In this document: one piece after another, positions 36,539 through 46,874 of the stretch | How positions within the stretch are numbered: position 1 is the first letter of the stretch | How the letters are laid out: every line of letters begins with the position of its first letter | Assembly (NCBI GenBank): GCA_040954595.2 | Contig: CM082597.2 | Coordinates: forward strand, 3,906,001 to 3,970,000 | Direction: 5' to 3' | Length of the DNA stretch: 64,000 nucleotides | DNA from: Balanoglossus misakiensis | Taxonomy: Eukaryota; Hemichordata | Made by a program: the position numbers and the translations under genes | The notes under the pieces: generated by a model | Told to the model about the DNA's origin: nothing | The model's input: the letters and a program-made list of their open reading frames with translations, nothing else | Database searches by the model: none

Positions 36539-39500
36539 CAACATCCGGGTAGTCAAATCTGACCCCCAACAACTTGAAGTCGTGATTGAAAGAGCATAAT
36601 ACTTTGAAGTGGGATTGAAAGAATATACGCTTCTGAGAATTGATTTATAAGACATTTTTTTTTACAAAGGCGAGAAATTGAGAAAAGGCACTGCAGATGT
36701 AATTAGTGATAGTTTTCAGTATTTCTATTTCTATTTTTTTCTTCCTGATTGTAGGCTGTGATGACAATCCGAATACGAGATATGTCAATATGTTGTAGGG
36801 TGTAGAACAAGAAACTAGTGGATACATTGAATACAAGCACTGAATACAAGTACGGAAAATATAAACAAATGTTCCAGCCGCCCCGTTTCAAAATTGGAAA
36901 AGAAAAACAAAGTCTGTTCAAAAAGTCAACCGGTTTAAACTTGAAAACATTCAACGAAAACTTGACACTAATTTATAAAAAAAGGTGAGAATATCGGCGT
37001 ATATTTTACATATTAATAGTGAATAATATAAAACCGCAACAGCCAACAGGCAGCCGTGACCAATTCAACTTTCATCACTAAAGTGGATTAATCTGCAGAG
37101 CGTTGTTATTTATTCAGCAAATATTTTGATGCAGTGGTTCCTATTGTCGGCAACAACTATTCGGGGTATGACGTCATCAGTCAACGCGATGCCAATTGGG
37201 TATATCAAGTTGTCATTACCGCTATCGACACGTGAGATGATTTTACCCTGCATGTCTAGTTTACTAACAGCAGATGTACCATACCCACCATGAGTGACAT
37301 ACATGAATCTGTCACCGTCAATAGCCACACCTCGAGCACCGGTTATCTCTACTGATTCCATGACGACTTTACCATGCACATCGCAACCATACACACGGTC
37401 TTCGTCATAGTCTGCCACGTACAATGTCCCTGTGCTGCTGATGTCCACAAAGTACGGCCCTTCGAAGGTCACGTGACCACTACCCTGCTTGCCCAGAGTT
37501 CTGACATGTTTTCCCTCTTGTGTGTACACTTCCATCAACCCACTGTCTACACTGCACACGACGACGTTGCCATCGATTGGGTGAATTGAAATACCGACGG
37601 GGTCCTTCAGTTCTCCCTGACCGAAGCATCTGATCAGGTGACCGTCGTCATCACTGACAACTACTTGATTATTGCCTCCATCTGTTGTGAAGTACACATT
37701 GTCGGGTGAGATGGCTACATCCTGGGGTTCGAATGGCTGCTTAAATTTGGTGAAAGTTATGCTTTTCTTGAAGTTCCAGCCTTTGTCGAATATTTGAAGG
37801 CGATTGTTGTTTCTGTCCGCGATGACGAAATTTCCGTGTTTGTCTTTTGTGATTCCGAAGGGAATAGAAAAGTTGCCGTCTTCACCTCCCGGCTTACCGA
37901 TGGTTCTAATCAGACCAGGTGCACGCGTAGAAAATTCAAATGGTGATCCGGGTAAGCTCTGGTTATCTAACGTCATGGAAACACGATATGACCCTTTACT
38001 GTGTGCAGTGATGACTGTAGTATGTGTTCCGTCGAAATTGTTATGAAATTCAAGCTGATCTGTTTCACCGTTCGGTTTCCGTACAGAGCCGACGAGTTTC
38101 TGTCTCGGAATGACGTCACAGCCCCTACTGTCTCTAGTCCGTACAACAACACGTGCAGAATCACCGTGCCACATTTGTTTCGGTACATTTTCAATGACGC
38201 ATTTCTGTACACATGCATCAGCTTTTATCCACCCGAAGTCGTCAACATTGTTGTCTGATTTTCCCTCGAATTCGAATTCATCTTTCTGCTCTTTATACTC
38301 ATCTGGCGCGTCCAGAAGTTCACGGGCGCGGCGCGTCGTTTCTGGTCGCGTGGACAGCAAGTGCGCGGCATTCCCGTGATGCATCACAGTCTCTGCGTAA
38401 GTACGCACGCTGGAGACGTTCCCGAAATTGAAATCAAACTCTTGAATGAGAATATCCATGTGCTTCACTCTCACGTCGCTTTCTCTTTGTAACCCATCCA
38501 CTAATCTTTGCTGATTGTTTCTTATCCTTTGAATGAGTTGCTCTGCTTTCCTGTTGACCTTTTCCTGTTCTTGAAGACAGTGCGTCTGAATCCTGTCACG
38601 TGATGTCTTCATCGCTTTCAGGCTACTTTGAACCTTGCCTTCTTTCGCTTTCAGTCTTTCAATGTCATCTCGCAGCTGTTCTCGGTATTCTGCGGCAGCT
38701 TCTTCCAGGTATCTGTGCGCATGCTCCGGGACGCGATGGTCGACCACTGTGCACTCAACGCAGACTGGTGCCTGGCAAGTATCGCAGTAAAACTTTAACT
38801 TGCTGTCTGCATGGACTGAACAGTTAACCGCGTGTTCTGCCACTGACTGCCGAGTGGACTTCTGTTCGCTGTGTTCGGCTATAGTCCTCACTTCGTGTGA
38901 ACTGGTCCCTTTAATTTTTCTATGGGCTTTCGCACAGTTGTCACACAGATACTGGGCGCAGTTCACGCAAATATGTGACGCTGCGTTATCTTCACAAATT
39001 TCACAAATGTCATGTTTGTCGCCAGACGCTAACTTTCTTCTCTCGATCACCAAATCAACCAGAGATTCCATCCAGAAATTTCCCTTCAATCCACTTACCC
39101 CGCCTTCAGGAAGTTGACAGAGCGTTTTACAGGTTGGGCAATTCAAGGCGCCATGTTTCTCCACCCAGGTGCACAAACACTGCTCACAGAACGTGTGCAG
39201 ACACGGCAGAACTTTCGGGTTCTTGTACCGATCCAGGCAGATCGAACAGGCGACGTAATCGTCGTCGATTTTGTTGAGGAAATCGTCTAAATCAGCGGAG
39301 ACGGCCATCGTTACACGAAATCTGATTGGTAACTGAATGGAACTGTGGCCCACTTCGGGGTTTGTTCGTTCAGAACCTCTCAGTTTTGTGAGAATTATCA
39401 ATATGGGAGATTTTCGAGATAGCTGGCGTCCGCCCATGTGATAATATAAAACACAACTTTCTTCTCTTTTGTCTCTTTATTAACTTCAGTAAAAACTTCA

Positions 39501-40095
39501 AGACATTTAATACAATGATAAGAATATAAACTTACTTTCCAACCCTTGTGGGACTTAATAAGTCAATAGTTGTCATCGACTTAGGTGGTCTTAAGAGCAT
39601 TGTTAGTCAGCTTAGAAGTTTGCACGTAGAGACGATAACAAGAATGATTTACCACTCAAAAAATGCTGATGTCGACAGGTAGCGATAACTGTACTAGCTC
39701 AGTGCGGCGCGGGTTAATTTTCAAGCGCAAAAGATCATTACCGGGACTGGTTGCTTAGAGACAGGTACTGAATGACAGGAATATGGATCGATGAACGAGG
39801 CGTGTACATGGTCCACTTGCTGCGTATTCATCAGAAGTGGGGACTTATTGTTCAGTTCGGCGAACTTAAACAGAAAGAAAATCAAGTGACCTAAATTTTA
39901 AGTCAGTCTTCTCCGAGTTTTCTCTCCAAAATAATTTGATAGCTCTAGCTATAACAAGAAAGGTATCATATGATATGAAGGGACAACGGCCATATCAGGT
40001 ATCTGCAGAGTAATGAAAGGAAAACAAAGTTGCACATTTGGTGGGCGTTTTTCAACGCCTGGCACATGTTTCTGTGGAAATATTTATGCAAAAAT
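36539..40095. repeat. TRIM-NHL segmental duplication, right copy
   Basis: Partner of 32207-35790. Similarity continues through the 3' flank, gene, 5' flank and promoter region and stops near 40095. Confidence 0.9.
37110..39308 (-). CDS. TRIM-NHL protein, copy 2
   Basis: Intronless, 732 residues from ATG 39308, the position equivalent to copy 1. An in-frame ATG 43 codons upstream (39437) exists, but the extension is interrupted by a stop in copy 1, so I take it as 5' UTR. Domains and zinc ligands are as in copy 1 (RING 21-60, two B-boxes, coiled coil, filamin, NHL). The RING/B-box/coiled-coil half is almost unchanged. Visible differences cluster in the filamin domain (DSARVVVR against DSARIEFIVR, two residues shorter) and NHL loops (GKPGGEDGNFSIPFG against GKQGSGDGNFSSPCG; VDSGLMEV two residues longer; NLIYPIG against NFDFPTG). 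Predicted cytoplasmic E3 ubiquitin ligase; both copies appear intact. Confidence 0.92.
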   Translation of the reverse strand: MAVSADLDDFLNKIDDDYVACSICLDRYKNPKVLPCLHTFCEQCLCTWVEKHGALNCPTCKTLCQLPEGGVSGLKGNFWMESLVDLVIERRKLASGDKHDICEICEDNAASHICVNCAQYLCDNCAKAHRKIKGTSSHEVRTIAEHSEQKSTRQSVAEHAVNCSVHADSKLKFYCDTCQAPVCVECTVVDHRVPEHAHRYLEEAAAEYREQLRDDIERLKAKEGKVQSSLKAMKTSRDRIQTHCLQEQEKVNRKAEQLIQRIRNNQQRLVDGLQRESDVRVKHMDILIQEFDFNFGNVSSVRTYAETVMHHGNAAHLLSTRPETTRRARELLDAPDEYKEQKDEFEFEGKSDNNVDDFGWIKADACVQKCVIENVPKQMWHGDSARVVVRTRDSRGCDVIPRQKLVGSVRKPNGETDQLEFHNNFDGTHTTVITAHSKGSYRVSMTLDNQSLPGSPFEFSTRAPGLIRTIGKPGGEDGNFSIPFGITKDKHGNFVIADRNNNRLQIFDKGWNFKKSITFTKFKQPFEPQDVAISPDNVYFTTDGGNNQVVVSDDDGHLIRCFGQGELKDPVGISIHPIDGNVVVCSVDSGLMEVYTQEGKHVRTLGKQGSGHVTFEGPYFVDISSTGTLYVADYDEDRVYGCDVHGKVVMESVEITGARGVAIDGDRFMYVTHGGYGTSAVSKLDMQGKIISRVDSGNDNLIYPIGIALTDDVIPRIVVADNRNHCIKIFAE

Positions 40096-41227
40096 TGTGT
40101 CATTGGTAGAAATAGTAACACTTCCCCTAGTGTTATTTTACAATAAATAAAAAAAATAAGTTCCTGCCAACATATTTTTCTGGTTTGACCATGCTACAGG
40201 TAGCACACTTTTTTATTTTGTCCTAATAACAAATAAAATAACTTTTTTTTTTCTCGAATTTCTTAAATACAATTCACAATTCTCTGACCGTGACATAATT
40301 CGTTGTGTCGCATGGAAGCTAAATGTTAACCAGTTTGGGAATTTTTCGCCCCAGTCATAACAAATAACGCTTTTGATTTTGTGTCCTGGGAAAGGCGTAC
40401 TTCAAGCTATATATTAATAATAAAACAGCAAAGTAATGTCTATGCCATATATAAGCAAATAATAAGTAATTATACTCTGTGTAAAATCGACAATAATCAA
40501 TCGATAAAGTGTTCAATAATTGAGGCCTCATATCACGAATTACGTCGTCTCACCAAGAATTGGCAGCTATCAATAATATCACTGATCAGTGGTACGTGCT
40601 TCCGTTAGTCTCTATTGTTGTTGTCTGCCATCAAAATCAACAGAGCACGACCTTTCATCGTTTGGGGTCGAGCCCCCGACGACTTCTGCAATACCAGACC
40701 ATTGACATGTCTGTCCGTTATCACCACTGTTTGCTGCAAAGTCAACAACTCTGTCACGATATCGGCTGGGGTAATGACATGGAATACGTTGAAATATGTG
40801 ATTCTGGGGTTTAACGTGTTTACACTCAGAGCTACACAGTGACGACACGCCCCGATATAGCACGTAAAGAAATGTCTTTTGTACATACCAAACGCTACCT
40901 CAACTAACCAAGGGCGTCCATATCAAATTTTAGTATCAGAAAAAAATCTAACTGTACTAGTATATAAAGCATATCAAAGTTAAGAGCAAAACCTGTGTAA
41001 ATATTGCCCCCTCTTATTGTTACAATGCGATTATATTTAAGAAAACCTATATTCTCCCGGGATTTTTAGTTTTTTTCTGTACTTCTGTTAAATATGTTTT
41101 TGGTCTGTATATTAAATATGGTTCACCTATCTACTTCCTCAAACATTGGACCATACTTCCACATTTTTTAAAATTCTCAGGAATGTAATAACTTAGGATA
41201 GTCCCTATAATCTTTAACAGTTATACG
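40096..41227. other. Intergenic region, no gene supported
   Basis: AT-rich with homopolymer tracts and short ORFs that lack ATG starts or domains. Confidence 0.6.
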
Positions 41228-43672
41228 CTAATTGTCTTTACTCATTTGACGGGGAGCTGGTACTGGTTTGTGCGTTGGCTTAGGGGGTTTCTTCGGCGGC
41301 AGTGTGGCGGGCCGGCCTCGTGATGGCGGCGGCGCGTCCGGTTTCTGTGACTGGACAGTGTTCGAAGCGCTCTGGTCAGCTGGTGACTTCTCGGCGCCAG
41401 CAGGCTGGTCAGTTTTGGCCTTAGATGAAAGGCGGGGAGGTGGTTGGTGATCTGGTGGCGCCGCCGGTTTCGGCGAAGGAGGGGGGTCAGCGGGTCGCTC
41501 GGGTTTTGCGGGAAGTTGGGTGTCTGGTGACCTGACGGGTTGTTCAGACGCAGACGCGTCAGAACCATAGGGCGCTGGTAGTGGCGGTGGCGACTTGGTC
41601 TTCGCGGCGACTTGTTCGGGTATTGACGCTGTACGGGTGTCGGCCAATCGGGGTGGTTTGCGTGGTGCCTGTTTGTCAGCTGCCTCTGCTCCTTGTGATG
41701 ACGGCGGCGCTGGGGCAACGCCCTTTTGTTTTCCTGGTGATGGTGATGGCGGTGGTTGGCCACGCCCCGGTGGTGGTGGCGGTGGAGGGGGGCCGGTTTT
41801 GGGACGAGCTGGTGAGGGTGGAGGCGGACCACCCGACGGAGGGGGAGGCGCAGACTGGGCTTTCACTTCTGCGGGAATGTTCTCCGACCGTGGAAGAGAA
41901 TCACCTCTTTGTATTGGCTGTGGTGGTACTGGCGGGGGCTGCCCTCCACTGGTGGTACAAGATGGCGGAGGTGGTGGTGGTGGACCACTAGAGCGGCCTG
42001 GTGATTGTAAAGGCGGTGGTGGCGGTGGTTGGTGGCTCACCTTTACCTGACCTTCCGTTCTCGGCAGCGAATTTCCTTTACATTCCGACTGTGAGGACGA
42101 CGAAGATGGAATATCTTCGAACTGGCTTTTTTGTCGTGGCAACGAGTTGCTTTTGGAACCGGGCTGGGGCGGTACTGTAGGTGGATGGGTGGCCGCGCCG
42201 CGCCCGTGAGATGGCGGTGGTCGTGGCGGTGGTGGGGAGGTTATCACCGACCGGCTTCCTGGTGGTCGAGCAGGCGGTGCCGACTGGATGAAATAGATGT
42301 CAAACGGGGAACCTGGCACTGGTTGGTCGCTTATTGTGACGTCAACGCGGCATTTGCCACTGGCCAGACCGCCATCTACTTTCACAGCATGCACGCCATC
42401 GGCGCAGTATGCAACCTTCAATGCTACGTCCGACCCACTTAGCTTTGTTACCTTTACGTTAATAGGTTGGCGGGGAATAATGTCTTTGCCGTCACTGTCT
42501 CTTGTGGTGATGAAAAATGTCTCTGTCTGGTCTTTTACGATTCTGTTATGCTCGATTTGAATAGAGCATTTCGGAACACAAACGTCCGACTTCAAGACAT
42601 CCCATTTCTCGAGGTCAGGAATCTCAAACGATATATTCTTTTCTTGGGCAATGACAGTTTCTGTTTTCTGGAGATCTTCAATTCTGCCCATCGCGTCTTT
42701 AGTGGCTGACATGAGATGAATGGCGTTTCCTTGCTGTATCAGGGTTTCTAAGTAACTACGCATGCTCACAATGTTGCCGTACTTGAATTCTAGGTCGCTG
42801 ACCAGAGCTTCCGCCATCTTCAACTTCTGCTTGTAGGCACTATCTATCTCATTTTGCAGTTTCTCACCTTCCAGCTTGACCTTTCGAAGTTTCTCCTCCA
42901 CGATCTCCTGGGCGTTTTTCTTCTGTTCGTCACACCACTGCTTCAGGTCCTCACACGTCTGCCTGGCCGCGGTCTTACTGCTGCCGGCCTCCTTGGCCTT
43001 CACCTGAAACTTTCCGACGATCTCCGACAGCTTGGCCGTGTACTCGTCGGCCACTTCTTGCAGGTCCCGGTGGGAGTGGTCGGGCACGCGGTGGTTGACG
43101 ACCGTGCACGCCGTGCAGACTGGAGCCTGGCACGTATCGCAGAAGAATTCCACCTTGTTCTGCTTGTGTACGCTGCAGAATGTAGCCGGCTGAACAGTGG
43201 CGGGGTTTTTGACCTTAGCGTCCTTGTAGGCGTCCAGCGAGAGGACTTTATGGGTGCTGGTCAGCTTCGTGTTACCGTGGGCTTTGGCGCAGTTGCCGCA
43301 GCATTTCTGGTTGCAATCGATGCAGATACTCGACGCCACGGTTTCTTGACACCACTCGCACGTGTTCGCCTGCGCCGCGTCCTTCTTCGGTCGCTTGTCG
43401 ACCAGCTCCAACAAGGAATTCATGAAGAAATTGTTTTCCAGGGCGGGCACCCCATCGCCCGAGAGCTGACACGGTTTCCGGCAAGTGGGGCAGTCCAGTC
43501 GCCCGTGGCCCTGCCCCACCACAGTTTTCAAGCACGGCTGGCAGAACGTGTGGTGGCAAGGCAGAATCTTCGGCGCCTTGAACTGCTCCAGGCAGATGGA
43601 GCAGGTGAGGAAACCCTCACCGAGCTCGTGTAAGATGCTATCCGACGATTTTTCAGGGCTTGATCCGGCCAT
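41228..43672 (-). CDS. TRIM protein with filamin domain and long proline-rich tail (no NHL repeats)
   Basis: Intronless, 814 residues. RING ligands are C24, C27, C39, H41, C44, C47, C61, C64. B-box 1 spans about 105-142, B-box 2 about 165-203, coiled coil about 205-345 and a filamin-type domain about 352-462, ending PGSPFDIYF. Where the neighbouring TRIM genes have NHL repeats, residues 466-814 are low-complexity and proline-rich, with poly-Pro runs of six to eight, many PxxP and basic SH3-ligand motifs (KPPKPTHKPVPAPR near the end). An (N/D)-S-L-P-R motif occurs three times (509-513, 534-538, 591-595). The tail resembles FH1/WIP-type actin-regulatory regions, so the protein may link ubiquitin ligase activity to SH3/EVH1/profilin-type partners; this is inference. 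The ATG at 43672 is the first in frame with the RING. Confidence 0.88.
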   Translation of the reverse strand: MAGSSPEKSSDSILHELGEGFLTCSICLEQFKAPKILPCHHTFCQPCLKTVVGQGHGRLDCPTCRKPCQLSGDGVPALENNFFMNSLLELVDKRPKKDAAQANTCEWCQETVASSICIDCNQKCCGNCAKAHGNTKLTSTHKVLSLDAYKDAKVKNPATVQPATFCSVHKQNKVEFFCDTCQAPVCTACTVVNHRVPDHSHRDLQEVADEYTAKLSEIVGKFQVKAKEAGSSKTAARQTCEDLKQWCDEQKKNAQEIVEEKLRKVKLEGEKLQNEIDSAYKQKLKMAEALVSDLEFKYGNIVSMRSYLETLIQQGNAIHLMSATKDAMGRIEDLQKTETVIAQEKNISFEIPDLEKWDVLKSDVCVPKCSIQIEHNRIVKDQTETFFITTRDSDGKDIIPRQPINVKVTKLSGSDVALKVAYCADGVHAVKVDGGLASGKCRVDVTISDQPVPGSPFDIYFIQSAPPARPPGSRSVITSPPPPRPPPSHGRGAATHPPTVPPQPGSKSNSLPRQKSQFEDIPSSSSSQSECKGNSLPRTEGQVKVSHQPPPPPPLQSPGRSSGPPPPPPPSCTTSGGQPPPVPPQPIQRGDSLPRSENIPAEVKAQSAPPPPSGGPPPPSPARPKTGPPPPPPPPGRGQPPPSPSPGKQKGVAPAPPSSQGAEAADKQAPRKPPRLADTRTASIPEQVAAKTKSPPPLPAPYGSDASASEQPVRSPDTQLPAKPERPADPPPSPKPAAPPDHQPPPRLSSKAKTDQPAGAEKSPADQSASNTVQSQKPDAPPPSRGRPATLPPKKPPKPTHKPVPAPRQMSKDN

Positions 43673-44610
43673 TCTTCCTGTACATGTGATGACGAGCTCA
43701 CAGTGGTGGCCTTGTGATCAGCCAACATACACATCATGTGACCCCTTAGGTTGTTGAACATCATCAGACTTCCTGGTAGTCGACGTGACCAGAATAACCG
43801 GCGGAGGTGTCGCGTGCACTGATTTATTAGCGATTAAAATTCAAACACGTGCGCCGTCCGTGATAAGTTATTCTGTAATATTATAAAACAATGAACCATA
43901 TTATAATATAAAATAAACTTTTGGTCGTTTGCCAAAAAATTAAATATTTACGTCATTAATTGTGCAAGGATCGTTTACTCCTTCATGTGATCATTTGTGT
44001 TATAAATTTTAAGTCGATAATTTGAATATTTCGCCTTTTTTCATTTTTTAATTAATGCATGCACGCATGCTTAGTAATACGTCGACAGAGCTGCATGGAT
44101 GGATCGGTATGTGATTTTAAAAATGGGGTTAGGCCTACATGAAAGGAAAAAAACGGCGTGTGTTTCTTAGCTATTTGTCATTTCGTACGTCGATGGCCAC
44201 AGACCAACCGGTCAGTTTTATAATAGAAGTCCTGCGCTCTTAAAATTTTACTGGTTTAGGCTTAATTCGACACTTCACTGTTTTTAGTGAACGAAATATG
44301 TAACCGCATACCTCAGCCAACATTCCGACACGCCATGTGTCACTTCAATGATAAATGCAAGGTGTACAAAGCTTGTACACCTCTCTGCCCCAACCGTGTT
44401 GGAATCCACCATTATATTCTTGTCTTTTTCTTTTTAAATCGCACCAGATATAGGCTACATGGTGAAATGACCAAACCAAAAGCTGGTGCTTGTAAAAAAA
44501 ATAACCAGTAAAAAGTGTAAAAACCAGACCACTGTCTGACCATGGACGTAAAAAAGAGGATTTTACGCCCATGGTCTGACCAGTATGACCTGCTTACGCA
44601 GGGAATGTCT
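43673..44610. other. Intergenic region between TRIM and foldback element
   Basis: 5' flank of the minus-strand TRIM gene plus AT-rich DNA. Near its right end, 44529-44580 forms a 17-bp imperfect hairpin (tgaccatggacgtaaaa pairing with ttttacgcccatggtc). Confidence 0.55.
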
Positions 44611-45142
44611 TAGCTCTGCGTGGCAGGGCTGTGTTGTTACGGCGAGCCTCCACCCACAGCCCTGCAAAGCTCCATAGACAAAACTGGCGAAACTCAACGG
44701 ATTTGTATCGGCAGGGTTTCCTTACCGAAAACCGCCGATTTCGAACTCAAAACGTGGGTCGATCTTCGTTACTGGCCTCGATTACTCCAGTCGCTAGCAA
44801 TTTGAGCTCAATTCCACCTGATTTTCGATGTTTAGGCTCCTGGGTTAACTCGTTGGTCAACGAGATCGAAATGGCTGCGTTCTTAGGGGTCTTCTCGCAT
44901 TAACATCGAAAATGGGGCTTAACGCAAGCAATTAGGTAGAGTTGAGCTCAAATTGCTAGCGACTGGAGTAATCGAGGCCAGTAACGAAGATCGACCCACG
45001 TTTTGAGTTCGAAATCGGCGGTTTTCGGTAAGGAAACCCTGCCGATACAAATCCGTTGAGTTTCGCCAGTTTTGTCTATGGAGCTTTGCAGGGCTGTGGG
45101 TGGAGGCTCGCCGTAACAACACAGCCCTGCCACGCAGAGCTA
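44611..45142. mobile_element. 532-bp foldback MITE with 201-bp perfect terminal inverted repeats and 9-bp TSD (Mutator/MULE-like)
   Basis: Left arm 44611-44811 is the exact reverse complement of right arm 44942-45142; the ends are TAGCTCTGCG...CGCAGAGCTA. The 9-bp sequence GGAATGTCT flanks both sides (44602-44610 and 45143-45151) as a target-site duplication. The 130-bp spacer has no coding capacity. Long terminal inverted repeats plus a 9-bp duplication are characteristic of the Mutator superfamily, so this is probably a non-autonomous MULE derivative. The perfect arms and target duplication suggest recent insertion. It ends about 280 bp upstream of the histone H3 TATA box. Confidence 0.85.
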
Positions 45143-45363
45143 GGAATGTCTGTGTGGTGGGGTTATGAATCAAACTCGGTGGTTTTGCAGAAATGAGTAC
45201 TAGCCTTGTACAACAGTGTGGTCTCATGCTTTGATTTGTCGTTGGAGTCACAAGTGGCATGCATGTCGGAATGCTGACTGAGGGATATGCAGTTGCGTCC
45301 CGCACAAGCTTCGAGCTTAGTGTCAGATTGGGATCAGCGTAAAGGATAATTTATGCATTATCG

Positions 45364-45393
45364 ACCAATCAGAGAACGTTTCGATCTCACCAA
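45364..45393 (+). promoter_or_regulatory. Two CCAAT boxes of the H3 promoter
   Basis: CCAATCAG at 45364 and again at 45389, upstream of the TATA box; paired CCAAT elements are typical of replication-dependent histone promoters (NF-Y sites). Confidence 0.75.
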
Positions 45394-45423
45394 TCAGTGA
45401 CCATGGCGCCAATGTTTGAATGG

Positions 45424-45431
45424 TATAAATA
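45424..45431 (+). promoter_or_regulatory. TATA box of histone H3
   Basis: TATAAATA 51 bases before the start codon, in line with a short histone 5' UTR. Confidence 0.85.
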
Positions 45432-45472
45432 GAGAGAGCAACTGAGTGGAACCATAGGCAGTCTGAATTTGA

Positions 45473-45892
<420 letters not shown>

Positions 45893-45921
45893 ACTGTGTG
45901 CCTAGCATACACAAACATAAC

Positions 45922-45937
45922 GGCCCTTTTCAGGGCC
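45922..45937 (+). terminator. Histone 3'-end stem-loop
   Basis: GGCCCTTTTCAGGGCC followed by ACCAC: the canonical 6-bp stem and 4-base loop bound by SLBP. A purine-rich AAAAAGAGAAC stretch at 45950-45960 is the likely U7 histone downstream element. Confidence 0.95.
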
Positions 45938-45960
45938 ACCACATCCTCCAAAAAGAGAAC

Positions 45961-46874
45961 TACCGTTGTGTCTTCGTCTGTATGTCAAATTGATTTAAAA
46001 AAGCGAAAATGTGAACAGAAAACAGGGATGAGAAATTTGGGCTAACTACATTTGCATTTGTTGTATGGTTCACAAACCCTGCTTCTATTGTTCGCAACTG
46101 AAGCCCTATCACTACACACAATTCACACATGCACAGTTCTAACAAAAGTCCGCACCACTGATGGTTGCTATGCTTGATTGGGTGATCTGCATAAATCTAT
46201 CCACACAATCACAAATGCGTAAACAATGGTCATTACCCGTACACATACAGGCCATGAAAGCGAAGTAGACCCCGATAAATAACCACTATAGGGCCACCAC
46301 ATCCTCCCAATAGATAACTGCCCTACGTCTGTATTGTTAATTGTTTTTTAGGGTTACCGCGGCAGTAAATCACGTTTGTAGTTCGCATTTTCAGTTCCCC
46401 CTGGTAGCATCTGGACAAGTAAACTTGCCAAGTGGTCTACCAGTCGAATGCGCGCCTCGAATCGCTTATAGTTGTTAATCTGCTGATGAAGCAGACTTGC
46501 CAAATATAGTCAACACGCAATTGAACACAAATACTCACCAAAATATTTCAATTTGGCTACGTGCCAGATTTGAACAGGAAGCGAATTGTTACAGATCACG
46601 CATTGTCACCCACATTGACCTGATTGAGCTAGTGTAGCCTATATAATGATCAACCACTTAATCATTGACAAATGGCCACATAGCTAGCTGTACACCTTAT
46701 AGTTATATTTAGGTGTTCCGTAAGAGACGTTATACAACCGAGGATTGATTCACACCAAGAACTGTTAGTACTAAGGCCTAACCAAAACTTTTGGATTTCA
46801 TATCAAGTACGGGGGAAGCTTGGGACACTTAGTTTCTTGCTTGTGCAAACCAGCTACACTGCTAGACGAGTAGG
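45961..46874. other. Intergenic region with relic of a histone 3' flank
   Basis: At 46291-46350 the sequence agggccaccacatcctcc...tctgtatt repeats the region just after the H3 stem-loop (45932-45990), but the stem's left arm is lost (actatagggcc). It looks like a decayed duplicate histone 3' end. The rest is the promoter/5' UTR side of the next TRIM gene, with nothing else recognised. Confidence 0.6.

Noticed and set aside
39309-39437. 43-codon N-terminal extension of TRIM-NHL copy 2
   Set aside because: The same region in copy 1 contains an in-frame stop just before the ATG, so the extension is more likely 5' UTR.
42854-43633. 259-codon plus-strand ORF opposite the proline-tail TRIM gene
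   Set aside because: Shadow of the RING/B-box/coiled-coil coding region in a GC-rich stretch.
44620-45305. Pairs of identical small ORFs near 44.6 and 45.1 kb
   Set aside because: They are the two arms of the foldback element read on opposite strands, not genes.
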